From Ruminococcus sp. (lineage in GTDB: Bacteria; Bacillota; Clostridia; Oscillospirales; Ruminococcaceae), in NCBI GenBank assembly GCA_023667165.1, contig JAMPAO010000086.1, positions 1 through 11,153 of the forward strand: a stretch of 11,153 nt of DNA, read 5' to 3'. Under the pieces are notes generated by a model, which had not been told where the DNA came from, ran no database searches, and saw nothing but the letters and a program-made list of their open reading frames with translations. The translations under genes were made by a program, and so were the position numbers. Shown here in pieces: positions 1-6,944 of this stretch. The first letter of the stretch is position 1. Each line of letters opens with the position of its first letter.

Positions 1-612
1 GACATATTCCCCAAAAAGAAAAGAGCCGAAAAAAAGAAAAAAGAAAAAAAATCAGGGAAAAGCTCTTCCGAAGCGGAAGCCAAAGCAGCCGAGGGAAAGC
101 CGCCCGAACGTGAAAAAGAAAAGCCGCCCGAAAAAGACGCGGCGGAAAAAACGCCCGACGGCAGCGGCAAACCGCCGTTTTACGAGAGGATCGGCGGCTT
201 TCTCGACGGACTTGAGGAGAAAAAAAGAGCTGTCCGGCTCCTTTTTGAGCTGATAATGCCTCCCTTGAAAGGTCTGGGAAAAAAGCTGCGCATTGACGAT
301 ATAAAGCTTGACTTCGCCGCAGCCTCGGAGGACGCGGCGGAAGCTGCCATATTGTACGGAAAGCTGAACGCGGCGGTCTACAACGCCATTTCGGCGGTAC
401 GGTGCTTTATCAGCATCTCGCTGATCTCGGTCAATATAGACTGTCTGTACAATACTCCTGCGGAAAAATGCAGATACGACGGCGAATGCAGGATAAAACT
501 TCGCCCCGTCAGTCTTATTTCGGCAATACTCGCCGTGCTCCTGCGCTACGGCAGGGAAAAGGAAAAATATTCGGCGGTTCTTACGCTGATGAGCAAGGAC
601 AATGAAAAATAG
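1..612 (+). CDS. DUF2953 domain protein (YtfI-like), 3' part, 5' end outside window
   Basis: The reading frame is open from the first base to the TAG at 610-612, giving 203 residues; the true start lies upstream. The first ~60 visible residues are a low-complexity, highly charged linker rich in Lys, Glu, Pro and Ala. The remainder alternates amphipathic and hydrophobic stretches, with a segment reading KLNAAVYNAISAVRCF, a hydrophobic stretch around ISISLISVNIDCLY, and near the end RPVSLISAILAVLLRYGR. That pattern, together with its position directly before gerW, matches DUF2953 proteins, which precede gerW as ytfI does in Bacillus subtilis. The family is probably membrane associated and its biochemical role is not established. 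The nearest internal ATG (256) lies in the middle of conserved-looking sequence and is not the start. The family call rests largely on synteny and general pattern. Confidence 0.72.
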   Translation, partial: DIFPKKKRAEKKKKEKKSGKSSSEAEAKAAEGKPPEREKEKPPEKDAAEKTPDGSGKPPFYERIGGFLDGLEEKKRAVRLLFELIMPPLKGLGKKLRIDDIKLDFAAASEDAAEAAILYGKLNAAVYNAISAVRCFISISLISVNIDCLYNTPAEKCRYDGECRIKLRPVSLISAILAVLLRYGREKEKYSAVLTLMSKDNEK

Positions 613-675
613 GCACGCACCCGTATTCCGTCAAAATGCGGGATCGCGGCTTATGGATATACCTCAATAAAACAT

Positions 676-682
676 GAAAGGA
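676..682 (+). promoter_or_regulatory. Ribosome binding site of gerW
   Basis: GAAAGGA lies 10 bases upstream of the ATG at 693 and fixes that start. The 80-bp gap after the upstream stop shows no convincing sigma-A promoter, so co-transcription with the upstream gene is plausible. Confidence 0.7.
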
Positions 683-692
683 ATATTAAAAA

Positions 693-1151
693 ATGGATAC
701 AAAGGTAAAAGATCTTATAACCTCTTCAATGAGCAAGGTGCATGAGCTGGGGGACGCGAATACCATTATGGGAACTCCGGTCAGTCTGGAGGGCGGCGTT
801 ACCGTGATACCCATTTCCAAGGTGTCCTACGGCTTTGCGGGCGGCGGCTCGGATCTGCCCAGCAAATCGGACAAGGAGCTTTTCGGCGGCGCAAGCGGCG
901 CGGGCATTACCGTAACTCCCATGGGATTTTTGGTAATATCCGGCGGCGAGGTTCAGCTTATGCAGATGAATCTTGACGTTTCGGCTTCCTCGGCTGTGGT
1001 AAACATGGTTCCCGAGGTATTCAACAAGGTGGCGAGCCTGTTCAAAAAGGACGATACAAAGGAAAAGGACGCAAAAAAGGCAAAAATACCGGCAGCAAGC
1101 ACCGATACCGACGACATTGAGCTGCCGGAGGAAATGCTTGAGGATTATTAA
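693..1151 (+). CDS. gerW: GerW family sporulation protein (YtfJ)
   Basis: 152 residues, a normal length for the family. The N-terminal half carries the family signature: an amphipathic helix (KVKDLITSSMSKVHEL), then TIMGTPVSLEGGVTVIPISK, then the glycine-rich VSYGFAGGGSD (about residues 44-54) and a second glycine run (FGGASGAGITVTPMGFLVI). The C-terminus is a Lys/Asp-rich tail ending in acidic ELPEEMLEDY. In Bacillus, GerW (YtfJ) is a forespore-made protein needed for normal germination response, linked to cortex-lytic enzyme SleB function; that role is known for the family and inferred here. It follows the DUF2953 gene, as in other Firmicutes. A weak hairpin overlaps its stop codon. Confidence 0.93.
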   Translation: MDTKVKDLITSSMSKVHELGDANTIMGTPVSLEGGVTVIPISKVSYGFAGGGSDLPSKSDKELFGGASGAGITVTPMGFLVISGGEVQLMQMNLDVSASSAVVNMVPEVFNKVASLFKKDDTKEKDAKKAKIPAASTDTDDIELPEEMLEDY

Positions 1152-1175
1152 GCTGTGCATCCGAGGGGCACAGCT
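1151..1175 (+). terminator. Short hairpin after gerW, weak terminator candidate
   Basis: AGCTGTGC (1151-1158) pairs perfectly with GCACAGCT (1168-1175) over a 9-base loop; the first base is the last A of the gerW stop codon. Only TTT follows the stem before GACA, so termination would be inefficient at best. Confidence 0.4.
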
Positions 1176-1205
1176 TTGACAAAACAATTGGAGCTTTCGT
1201 ATTTT
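1176..1205 (+). promoter_or_regulatory. Possible sigma-A promoter upstream of the carboxypeptidase gene
   Basis: TTGACA (1176-1181) is followed after 18 bases by TATTTT (1200-1205). The -35 is perfect and the -10 is poor. A second AT-rich box, TATAAA at 1233-1238, lacks a matching -35. A sporulation sigma factor would be expected for a forespore or mother-cell carboxypeptidase, but I could not match such a promoter convincingly. Confidence 0.35.
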
Positions 1206-1261
1206 TTTCCGTTATGCCGCATAGAAATGTGTTATAAAATATAACGGAGGTCAATACCATT

Positions 1262-2425
1262 ATGAAACTCCTTGCAATACTGATGTCCGCACTGATAGTA
1301 CAAGTTCCCGCAGATACGGTGGTTCAGTCCGTTTCCGCTCCTCCCGCGGATATTTCCGCAAAAGCGGCAGTCCTGATAGAGGCGAAAACAGGCAGAGTGG
1401 TATGGGGTAAAAACGAAAATACCCGACTGCCTATGGCAAGCACCACCAAGATCATGTCCGCGCTCATCACGCTTGAAAGCGGAGGACTTGACGAAGAATT
1501 TACCGTGGACAGCGAAGCTGTGAAAACGGAAGGCTCGTCTATGGGACTGAGAGAGGGCGACATCGTATCCAAGCGCGATCTGTGCATAGGTATGCTGCTG
1601 CCCTCGGGAAACGACGCGGCAAACTGCGCCGCCGTGCGCGTGGCGGGGGATATCCCCTCCTTTGCGGAGCTTATGAACCGAAAAGCTGCAAGTCTGGGAC
1701 TTGTATCCACGCATTTTGTAACTCCCTCGGGACTGCACGACGACGGGCATTATTCCACCGCCTATGACATGGCGCAGCTTGCCTCCTATGCGCTGAAAAA
1801 TCCCGAATTCAGGGAGATATGCGGAAAGCACTCCGTCAAGCTGTCTTTCGGGAACCCTCCTTACGACAGATGGCTTACCAACACAAACAAGCTCCTTGAC
1901 AGATACGAGGGTTGTATCGGGGTCAAGACGGGGTTTACCGACGAAGCGGGCAGATGCCTGGTTTCAGCCGCCGAAAGGGACGGCGTTACTCTTGTATGCG
2001 TTACCCTTAACGCTCCCGACGACTGGAACGATCATGAAAAGCTGCTTGATTACGGCTTTACCGCCGTAGCCAACGTGCCGCTGGAGGCAGATCCCTATTT
2101 TACCGTGGGTCTTGCGGGCAGCAGCGGCAGGGATAATCTCACTCTTATCCCCTGCACCGCGCCTGTTTGCCCGATAATAAAGGGGACTGCTCCGGATATT
2201 TCCTGGAAAATCGCCGTTCCGCAGTTCGTCTATGCTCCCGTGGAAAAGGGGCGCAGCGTCGGCACGCTTATCATATACGACGGCGGCAGGGAGATCGACC
2301 GAATACCGCTTATTTCAGCCGAAAACGTTCCTTACACCGGCGGAGAGCCGCCGCGCAAAGGACTTAGCCGCAGGATCGTTGATTTTTTCAAGGAGCGCTT
2401 TTTCTCGGGCGGCATTTACGCATGA
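1262..2425 (+). CDS. D-alanyl-D-alanine carboxypeptidase (DacB/DacF type, peptidase S11)
   Basis: 387 residues, the usual length for low-molecular-weight penicillin-binding proteins of this class. All three active-site motifs are present and correctly spaced: STTK at residues 60-63 (catalytic Ser60, Lys63), SGN at 115-117 and KTG at 222-224. The enzyme removes the terminal D-Ala from peptidoglycan pentapeptides on the outer face of the membrane. Residues 1-26 (MKLLAILMSALIVQVPADTV onward) look like a short signal peptide with few positive charges. Past residue ~275 there is a beta-rich C-terminal domain, and the last ~20 residues (RRIVDFFKERFF) form an amphipathic helix typical of the membrane anchor. 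The ATG at 1262 follows CGGAGG (1245-1250). Neighbouring gerW and rluB resemble the dacB neighbourhood of Bacillus, which favours a spore-cortex role, but DacB and DacF cannot be separated here. Confidence 0.93.
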   Translation: MKLLAILMSALIVQVPADTVVQSVSAPPADISAKAAVLIEAKTGRVVWGKNENTRLPMASTTKIMSALITLESGGLDEEFTVDSEAVKTEGSSMGLREGDIVSKRDLCIGMLLPSGNDAANCAAVRVAGDIPSFAELMNRKAASLGLVSTHFVTPSGLHDDGHYSTAYDMAQLASYALKNPEFREICGKHSVKLSFGNPPYDRWLTNTNKLLDRYEGCIGVKTGFTDEAGRCLVSAAERDGVTLVCVTLNAPDDWNDHEKLLDYGFTAVANVPLEADPYFTVGLAGSSGRDNLTLIPCTAPVCPIIKGTAPDISWKIAVPQFVYAPVEKGRSVGTLIIYDGGREIDRIPLISAENVPYTGGEPPRKGLSRRIVDFFKERFFSGGIYA

Positions 2426-2461
2426 TCTTCTTCGGAGATCGGTATTACACGTTTATTGAAT

Positions 2462-2466
2462 AAGGA
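2462..2466 (+). promoter_or_regulatory. Ribosome binding site of rluB
   Basis: AAGGA lies 9 bases before the ATG at 2476. The 50-bp gap after the carboxypeptidase stop holds only a small hairpin (2424-2440) without a T-tract and no clear promoter, so rluB is probably co-transcribed. Confidence 0.6.
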
Positions 2467-2475
2467 ATGTAAAAA

Positions 2476-3204
2476 ATGGAAAAGATCAGACTTCAGAAAA
2501 TATTATCCGACAGCGGCGTATGCTCCCGCAGAAAAGCCGAGGAGCTTATATCAAGAGGCGAGGTAAAGGTAAACGGACATATTGCCAAGCTGGGCGACAA
2601 GGCAAACGACAAGGACGTTATCACCGTAATGGGAGAGCGTGTGCGCTTCAGCAAAAGGCGGAAGAAGCTGTATATCATGCTCAACAAACCCAGAGGCTAC
2701 GTTACGACCATGTCGGACGAGCTGGGCAGGAAATGCGTTACGGAGCTGCTGACGGGGGTTGAGGAACGGGTGTATCCTATCGGCAGGCTCGACCGCAATT
2801 CAGAGGGACTGCTGCTGTTTACCAACGACGGAGTTTTCGCCAACGACGTTATGCACCCCAGCCGCCACATCAGCAAGACATACAGGGTAACTGTGAACTC
2901 AAAGATCAGCGACAGTCAGATCGTCGCCTTATGCGGCGGTATAATGCTTGACGGCAAAATGACCCTGCCCGCCGCCGCAGAGGTGGAAGTAGACGGCACG
3001 GAACGCAGCGTAATGCGCATAACCATCAGAGAGGGCAGGAACAGGCAGATAAGACGTATGTGCGAGGCTGTGGGTCTGGAGGTCGTCAGACTGCGCAGGA
3101 CCTCCATAGGTCCCGTGAAGCTGGGTATGCTAAAACCCGGAACATGGCGGGAGCTTACTCCCGAGGAGGTACGGGCAATGCGCGGCGCGGCGGGAATGAA
3201 GTGA
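2476..3204 (+). CDS. rluB: Pseudouridine synthase, RluB/RsuA family
   Basis: 242 residues. Residues 3-60 form an S4 RNA-binding domain (RLQKILSDSGVCSRRKAEEL, then VKVNG). The catalytic domain follows: KPRGYVTT at 71-78, then the hallmark GRLDRNSEGLLLFTNDG with the catalytic Asp at residue 106, KTYRV at 134-138, and EGRNRQIRRM at 186-195. The family isomerises uridine to pseudouridine in rRNA; RluB-type members act on a uridine of 23S rRNA helix 89 near the peptidyl transferase centre. Members of the sister RsuA (16S) and RluE/RluF groups share these motifs, so the exact target is inferred from gene context, since rluB lies near dacB in Bacillus. It is the last gene of the + strand cluster and ends before a strong hairpin. 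Confidence 0.9.
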   Translation: MEKIRLQKILSDSGVCSRRKAEELISRGEVKVNGHIAKLGDKANDKDVITVMGERVRFSKRRKKLYIMLNKPRGYVTTMSDELGRKCVTELLTGVEERVYPIGRLDRNSEGLLLFTNDGVFANDVMHPSRHISKTYRVTVNSKISDSQIVALCGGIMLDGKMTLPAAAEVEVDGTERSVMRITIREGRNRQIRRMCEAVGLEVVRLRRTSIGPVKLGMLKPGTWRELTPEEVRAMRGAAGMK

Positions 3205-3237
3205 GCGAATACGTTTGCCGTATGGAATGACAAAAAC

Positions 3238-3276
3238 AGCGCTTTCATCGTATGTGTGAAAGCGCTTTTATTTATT
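3238..3276. terminator. Bidirectional Rho-independent terminator between convergent genes
   Basis: AGCGCTTTCA (3238-3247) pairs with TGAAAGCGCT (3257-3266) in a perfect 10-bp stem with a 9-base loop. On the + strand it is followed by TTTTATTTATT. On the - strand the AAAAAC before the stem supplies a T-run. It ends rluB from one side and the lipoprotein gene from the other, and the T-tract overlaps the lipoprotein stop codon (3272-3274). Confidence 0.9.
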
Positions 3277-3826
3277 CAAATTCCAATTCAAATTCGCAGG
3301 CGGCATACATTTTGATCTTTGCTCCGTCGACCGGCTGCAAATATTCATACTCCTTGACGATCCTGTAGCTGCCCCCCGACAGACTGTAGAATGAACCGTA
3401 GACGATATCGAAGGACGTTTCCTCATTGCCCTCGAGGGTGTGCATCTCCATTGTCCAGCCGTATTCCTTTCCGTCCTTGACCTTTACCTCCCGCCACACG
3501 CCGTCAACGTTCTTTTCAAGGGAATACTGCGCTCCCCATGCGAGAGTTTGGTCTATGTTGTTTTTCAAGCGTACGGTAACGCTCTCTGCGGTAACGTTTT
3601 CGGAGGACAGTGAAAAATATTCCGTCTGCTTCACCTTATAGCTGCTCTCGTTTCCTAAATTTTCCACGCCTGCGGGAGCCTCCGCATCGCTTTCGGCTGT
3701 GTTCGCCGTGGTGGGTATGGCGGTAAATCCCGCAGGATCCGGCGGCTCTTTCTTTTGGCAGCCGGAAGCGGTGATCGTTATGGCTGCAAGCAGCAGTGCG
3801 GGTACGGCGAACAAATGCTTTTTCAT
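3272..3826 (-). CDS. Small lipoprotein with probable bacterial Ig-like domain
   Basis: 184 residues from the ATG at 3826. This start is chosen because a strong AGGAGG (3831-3836) lies 4 bases upstream and because it begins a classic lipoprotein signal peptide: MKKHL, a hydrophobic core, then the lipobox TASGC with Cys23 as the lipidation site. The open frame extends 22 codons further upstream (to 3892), but that segment contains the terminator hairpin and is not coding. After a Pro/Thr/Ala/Glu-rich linker (residues 24-60), the rest is beta-rich: VTVRLKNN, then WGAQYSLEKNVDGVWREV, then YSLSGGSYRIVKEYEY. This resembles the Ig-like domain found in many Clostridia lipoproteins (Big_14-like). It is probably anchored on the outer face of the membrane; the ligand is unknown. 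It sits 62 bp downstream of the chemoreceptor gene, with a terminator between them. Confidence 0.8.
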   Translation of the reverse strand: MKKHLFAVPALLLAAITITASGCQKKEPPDPAGFTAIPTTANTAESDAEAPAGVENLGNESSYKVKQTEYFSLSSENVTAESVTVRLKNNIDQTLAWGAQYSLEKNVDGVWREVKVKDGKEYGWTMEMHTLEGNEETSFDIVYGSFYSLSGGSYRIVKEYEYLQPVDGAKIKMYAACEFELEFE

Positions 3827-3838
3827 ATATCCTCCTGC

Positions 3839-3867
3839 AAAAAATCCCCGCTTTTTACAGCGGGGAT
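3839..3867 (-). terminator. Rho-independent terminator or attenuator after the chemoreceptor gene
   Basis: Read on the - strand, a perfect 9-bp stem (3859-3867 pairing with 3844-3852, sequence ATCCCCGCT with AGCGGGGAT, 6-base loop) is followed directly by TTTTTT (3844-3839). It begins 21 bases after the chemoreceptor stop and ends 2 bases before the lipoprotein AGGAGG, so it lies exactly between the two genes. Confidence 0.85.
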
Positions 3868-3888
3868 AGATTTTCAAATTTCGGCAGA

Positions 3889-5571
3889 TCAATAATCGGT
3901 AGCCTTGAACTGGAACCTTGCCGTAAGCTCCTTGAGTATCTGGGACTGACCGGAAAGCTCCTCGGAAGCCGCTGCGGACTCCTCGGCTGTAGCCGCGTTG
4001 TTCTGTACAACGCTGGATATCTGCTCCACGTTGGAGGTAATGTTGTTGACGGATTCCGCCGCGTTCTTGGAATCGCTGGAGATCTCGGTGTTGATATCGA
4101 GAACCTTCTGAGAAGCGCTTACCGTCATATTCATCTCTTCAACTGCCTTATCCGCAAGAGCACGGCCCTTTTCGATAGCGGAAACGGTGCTTTCGATAAG
4201 CGTTGTTGTATTCTTGGCAGCCTCTGCGGACTTGCCCGCAAGGTTTCTTACCTCGTCGGCAACGACTGCAAAGCCCTTGCCTGCCGCGCCCGCTCTCGCC
4301 GCCTCTACTGCTGCGTTAAGAGCAAGGATATTGGTCTGGAATGCGATATCCTCGATAGTCTTGATGATCTTTGTGGTAGCCTCGGAGGTTTCGCTGATCT
4401 CCTTGATCGCCTGAGCAAGAGCGCCCATCTCGTCCTTTGCCTCTTCCAACTTTCTTACCGCGTCGCCCGTGCTTATGGTAGCGTTGTTTGCCTTTTCTGC
4501 GGTGCTCTTTACAACGTTGGAGATGATATTGATCTCCGCCGCAAGCTCCTCAACGGAGGAAGCCTGCTCCGTAGCGCCCTGCGAAAGGGACTGCGCGCCC
4601 AGGGACACCTGCTCGGAGCCGGAAGCCACCTGGTCGGAGGAAGTCGTGATCTTCTGCATTGTAATATTGAGCTGATCTATAAACTTGGTCATTGCGTCAT
4701 GGATATAGGAAAACGTTCCCACGTAGTGACCCTCGTCCTTGGACTGTACGCGGAGATTACCCTGCGCCAGCTCCTCCAGCATATATTCTATGTCATTGAT
4801 AACGCCGCGGAGAATAGCCTCCATCTGACGCATACTGTTGGCAAGGTCGCCCACCTCGTCCTTTGAATCGTATGTGATAACGGAGTCGAAGTTGCCCTCC
4901 GCCATCTTGATAGCCGCCTGCTGTACCTGTCTAAGACCGGTGCAGATGGCCTTGGTGATATATACCGCCATGTAGACTGCAAAGATCGCTGCAACTATTC
5001 CGACTGCTATAACGATGACCCTTCCGGTAACGGCGTGCCTGTGAGCGCTGTTATAGTCCTCCTCGGAAGACGCCAGAACGTCTTCTCTTATATTGTTTGT
5101 CGCGTTCACCACCTGCAGGATGGCGGGCATAAGCTCGTTGTCGTAAGCGTCTACCGACGCCGACACGCTGCCCTCGTTTACAAGGTTGATGAACCTTTCA
5201 TATGTACTCCATATAGTTTCGCAGTTTGTTTCGATGGTAGCAACTTCTGCGGCATCTATGACCTTCAGAGGCTTCATCTTCTCCAAATTGTCCATTACCG
5301 AAAAGTAGCATTCCTCCGCCAAAGCAAAGTAGCTTGATACGTCGTTGGTGCTGTCCGCCGCCGCATGGAGCAGATTCTTCGCCATTTCCTGCAGATTCTC
5401 CGACACCTCGTCAACATAAACAACGCCGTTAACGTCCTCTTCATGAAATTCGTCGATGATGTTGCCCAATGAACCGAGCGTAGATATTACGAGGATCACG
5501 ACTATCAGCAGCATTGCTATGATACTGCCGAATGCAACAATCAGCTTCTGAGAAATTTTTAGATTTTTCAT
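3889..5571 (-). CDS. Methyl-accepting chemotaxis protein
   Basis: 560 residues with the full chemoreceptor layout. Transmembrane helix 1 is at about residues 10-32. An extracellular, mostly helical sensor region (33-183) follows, probably of the four-helix-bundle type. Transmembrane helix 2 is at about 184-206, then a HAMP linker at ~207-258, and a second HAMP-like stretch at ~259-305 (IEYMLEELAQGNLRV). The long cytoplasmic signalling coiled coil (310-555) has the invariant hairpin tip at 411-441 (FQTNILALNAAVEAARAG, then GKGFAVVADEVRNLA). Such receptors signal to CheA/CheW to bias flagellar rotation; the ligand cannot be read from sequence. The ATG at 5571 begins a good TM1, but its Shine-Dalgarno, a G-run at 5584-5588, sits an unusual ~12 bases upstream. 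No che or flagellar genes are nearby, so it is an orphan receptor gene. Confidence 0.95.
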   Translation of the reverse strand: MKNLKISQKLIVAFGSIIAMLLIVVILVISTLGSLGNIIDEFHEEDVNGVVYVDEVSENLQEMAKNLLHAAADSTNDVSSYFALAEECYFSVMDNLEKMKPLKVIDAAEVATIETNCETIWSTYERFINLVNEGSVSASVDAYDNELMPAILQVVNATNNIREDVLASSEEDYNSAHRHAVTGRVIVIAVGIVAAIFAVYMAVYITKAICTGLRQVQQAAIKMAEGNFDSVITYDSKDEVGDLANSMRQMEAILRGVINDIEYMLEELAQGNLRVQSKDEGHYVGTFSYIHDAMTKFIDQLNITMQKITTSSDQVASGSEQVSLGAQSLSQGATEQASSVEELAAEINIISNVVKSTAEKANNATISTGDAVRKLEEAKDEMGALAQAIKEISETSEATTKIIKTIEDIAFQTNILALNAAVEAARAGAAGKGFAVVADEVRNLAGKSAEAAKNTTTLIESTVSAIEKGRALADKAVEEMNMTVSASQKVLDINTEISSDSKNAAESVNNITSNVEQISSVVQNNAATAEESAAASEELSGQSQILKELTARFQFKATDY

Positions 5572-5676
5572 AACGTTTTTAATACCCCCTGCGGAGCATT
5601 TTCTCCTTTCAGCGTTTTTTGTTTTTTTTTACACGTTTTCAGCGCATTTTTTTACCATACACATAAACATGTAAAT

Positions 5677-5705
5677 ATTATAGTATGGAAATCGAATTTT
5701 GTCAA
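5677..5705 (-). promoter_or_regulatory. Perfect consensus sigma-A promoter of the chemoreceptor gene
   Basis: On the - strand TTGACA (5705-5700) and TATAAT (5682-5677) are separated by exactly 17 bases. Transcription should start near 5670, leaving a leader of about 100 bases. This vegetative promoter is notable because chemotaxis genes in Bacillus often use the motility factor sigma-D. Confidence 0.9.
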
Positions 5706-5977
5706 TAAATAAAATATGAACAAAAAACAAATGCACTGTTATTGTCGAATACAAACGAATAATGCATATTCACGTCTAACCGCGTCGTTTAGCCGAATCC
5801 CGAAATTTTGGGAATACCTGCGGCGAAAAAAATATTATGAAAAATATAAATAAAAAAAATTTTCAATATATTTTCTCATTTTCCTCTTTTTTCCATAACA
5901 TTCAAAAAGGACGCTGTATATTATATAGGCAGAGAAAGGAAAAAATGATAAAAAAATAAAAAAATCCTTTTTACGTC

Positions 5978-6006
5978 TTGCAAAAAAGAAAATATTGGAG
6001 TATAAT
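5978..6006 (+). promoter_or_regulatory. Sigma-A promoter of fba
   Basis: TTGCAA (5978-5983), a 17-base spacer, and a perfect TATAAT (6001-6006), preceded by A-rich sequence that resembles an UP element. Transcription should start near 6013, about 50 bases before the fba ATG, which suits a highly expressed glycolytic gene. Confidence 0.88.
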
Positions 6007-6062
6007 AGTATCATAGGTATGCGGGCAGCGATCCGCAAAAAAATGCTTGGAGGTACAATACA

Positions 6063-6932
6063 ATGTCAAGACTTGTTTCAGCTAAGGATATGCTTAACAA
6101 AGCAAGGGACGGCAAATACGCCGTAGGTCAGTTCAATATCAACAATCTGGAGTGGACAAAGGCTATCCTGCTTACCGCGCAGGAGCAGAAGTCCCCCGTT
6201 ATCCTGGGTGTTTCCGAGGGCGCGGGAAAATATATGTGCGGCTACAAGACCGTTGTGGGCATGGTAAACGGTATGCTCGACAGCCTGGATATCACCGTTC
6301 CCGTGGCTCTGCACCTTGACCACGGCTCCTTCGAGGGCGCAAAGGCTTGTATCAACGCAGGCTTCTCGTCCATCATGTTCGACGGCTCGCATTATCCCAT
6401 CGCCGAGAACATTGAAAAGACCACCGCTCTGGTCAATACCTGCGACGTGCTGGGTCTTTCCCTTGAAGCGGAGGTAGGCTCTATCGGCGGCGAAGAGGAC
6501 GGCGTTGTGGGCATGGGCGAGTGCGCCGATCCCAAGGAGTGCAAGGCTATCGCCGATCTTGGCGTGACCATGCTTGCAGCCGGCATAGGCAATATCCACG
6601 GCAAATATCCCGAAAACTGGCAGGGTCTGCGCTTTGACGTTCTGGAGAGCGTTAAGAAGGAAACGGGCGATATGCCTTTGGTTCTCCACGGCGGCACGGG
6701 AATCCCCGACGAGATGATAAAGAAAGCCATTTCCCTGGGCGTTGCCAAGATCAACGTCAACACCGAGTGCCAGCTCGTGTTCCAGGAGGCTACGAGAAAG
6801 TACATCGAAGCCGGCAAGGACACTCAAGGCAAGGGTTTCGATCCCAGAAAGCTGCTGGCTCCCGGCTTTGACGCCATCAAGGACAAGGTCAAGGAGAAGA
6901 TGGAGATCTTCGGTTCTGTGGGCAAGGCGTAA
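6063..6932 (+). CDS. fba: Class II fructose-1,6-bisphosphate aldolase
   Basis: 289 residues, a typical length for the shorter class II aldolases. The enzyme is zinc dependent and cleaves fructose-1,6-bisphosphate to dihydroxyacetone phosphate and glyceraldehyde-3-phosphate in cytoplasmic glycolysis. HLDHG at residues 84-88 supplies the catalytic Asp86 and zinc ligand His87. NIHG at 177-180 supplies His179 and VLHGGTG at 207-213 supplies His209, the other zinc ligands. KINVNTE (229-235) lies in the phosphate-binding region. The N-terminal VGQFNINNLEW is also a family hallmark. Tagatose-bisphosphate aldolases and related enzymes share these motifs, but a stand-alone gene with a strong promoter supports glycolysis. 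The ATG follows GGAGG (6049-6053) by 9 bases. The gene ends just before a MITE-like insertion that separates it from its terminator. Confidence 0.95.
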   Translation: MSRLVSAKDMLNKARDGKYAVGQFNINNLEWTKAILLTAQEQKSPVILGVSEGAGKYMCGYKTVVGMVNGMLDSLDITVPVALHLDHGSFEGAKACINAGFSSIMFDGSHYPIAENIEKTTALVNTCDVLGLSLEAEVGSIGGEEDGVVGMGECADPKECKAIADLGVTMLAAGIGNIHGKYPENWQGLRFDVLESVKKETGDMPLVLHGGTGIPDEMIKKAISLGVAKINVNTECQLVFQEATRKYIEAGKDTQGKGFDPRKLLAPGFDAIKDKVKEKMEIFGSVGKA

Positions 6933-6944
6933 GCGTTCGGTCTT

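Larger units (their letters stand above)
5572..6062. other. 491-bp AT-rich divergent intergenic region
   Basis: This region separates the divergent chemoreceptor and fba starts. It holds the two promoters listed separately and long A/T homopolymer tracts (5611-5630, 5826-5895, 5936-5967). A 16-bp near-palindrome TCCCGAAATTTTGGGA lies at 5798-5813. No RNA gene or riboswitch was recognised. A short - strand open frame within the poly-A/T part (about 5835-6038) is low complexity and not a credible gene. Confidence 0.7.

Noticed and set aside
1199..1225. GTATT followed by GCATAGAAATG as a sigma-F/sigma-G promoter for the carboxypeptidase gene
   Set aside because: The -35 fits loosely, but the -10 region does not match the forespore consensus well enough to claim.
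1232..1831. 199-residue - strand open frame antisense to the carboxypeptidase gene
   Set aside because: It overlaps the STTK- and SGN-containing coding region and has no supporting signals.
3796..4866. 356-residue + strand open frame antisense to the chemoreceptor gene
   Set aside because: It mirrors the strongly recognisable chemoreceptor coding frame, has no good ribosome binding site, and its product is Cys/Leu-rich without family features.
5798..5813. Near-palindrome TCCCGAAATTTTGGGA as an operator
   Set aside because: It lies ~100 bases upstream of the receptor promoter and ~165 bases upstream of the fba promoter, occurs once in the window, and matches no operator I know; kept only as a note.
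6078..6827. 249-residue - strand open frame antisense to fba
   Set aside because: It is a shadow of the aldolase frame, which has all catalytic motifs, a promoter and a ribosome binding site.
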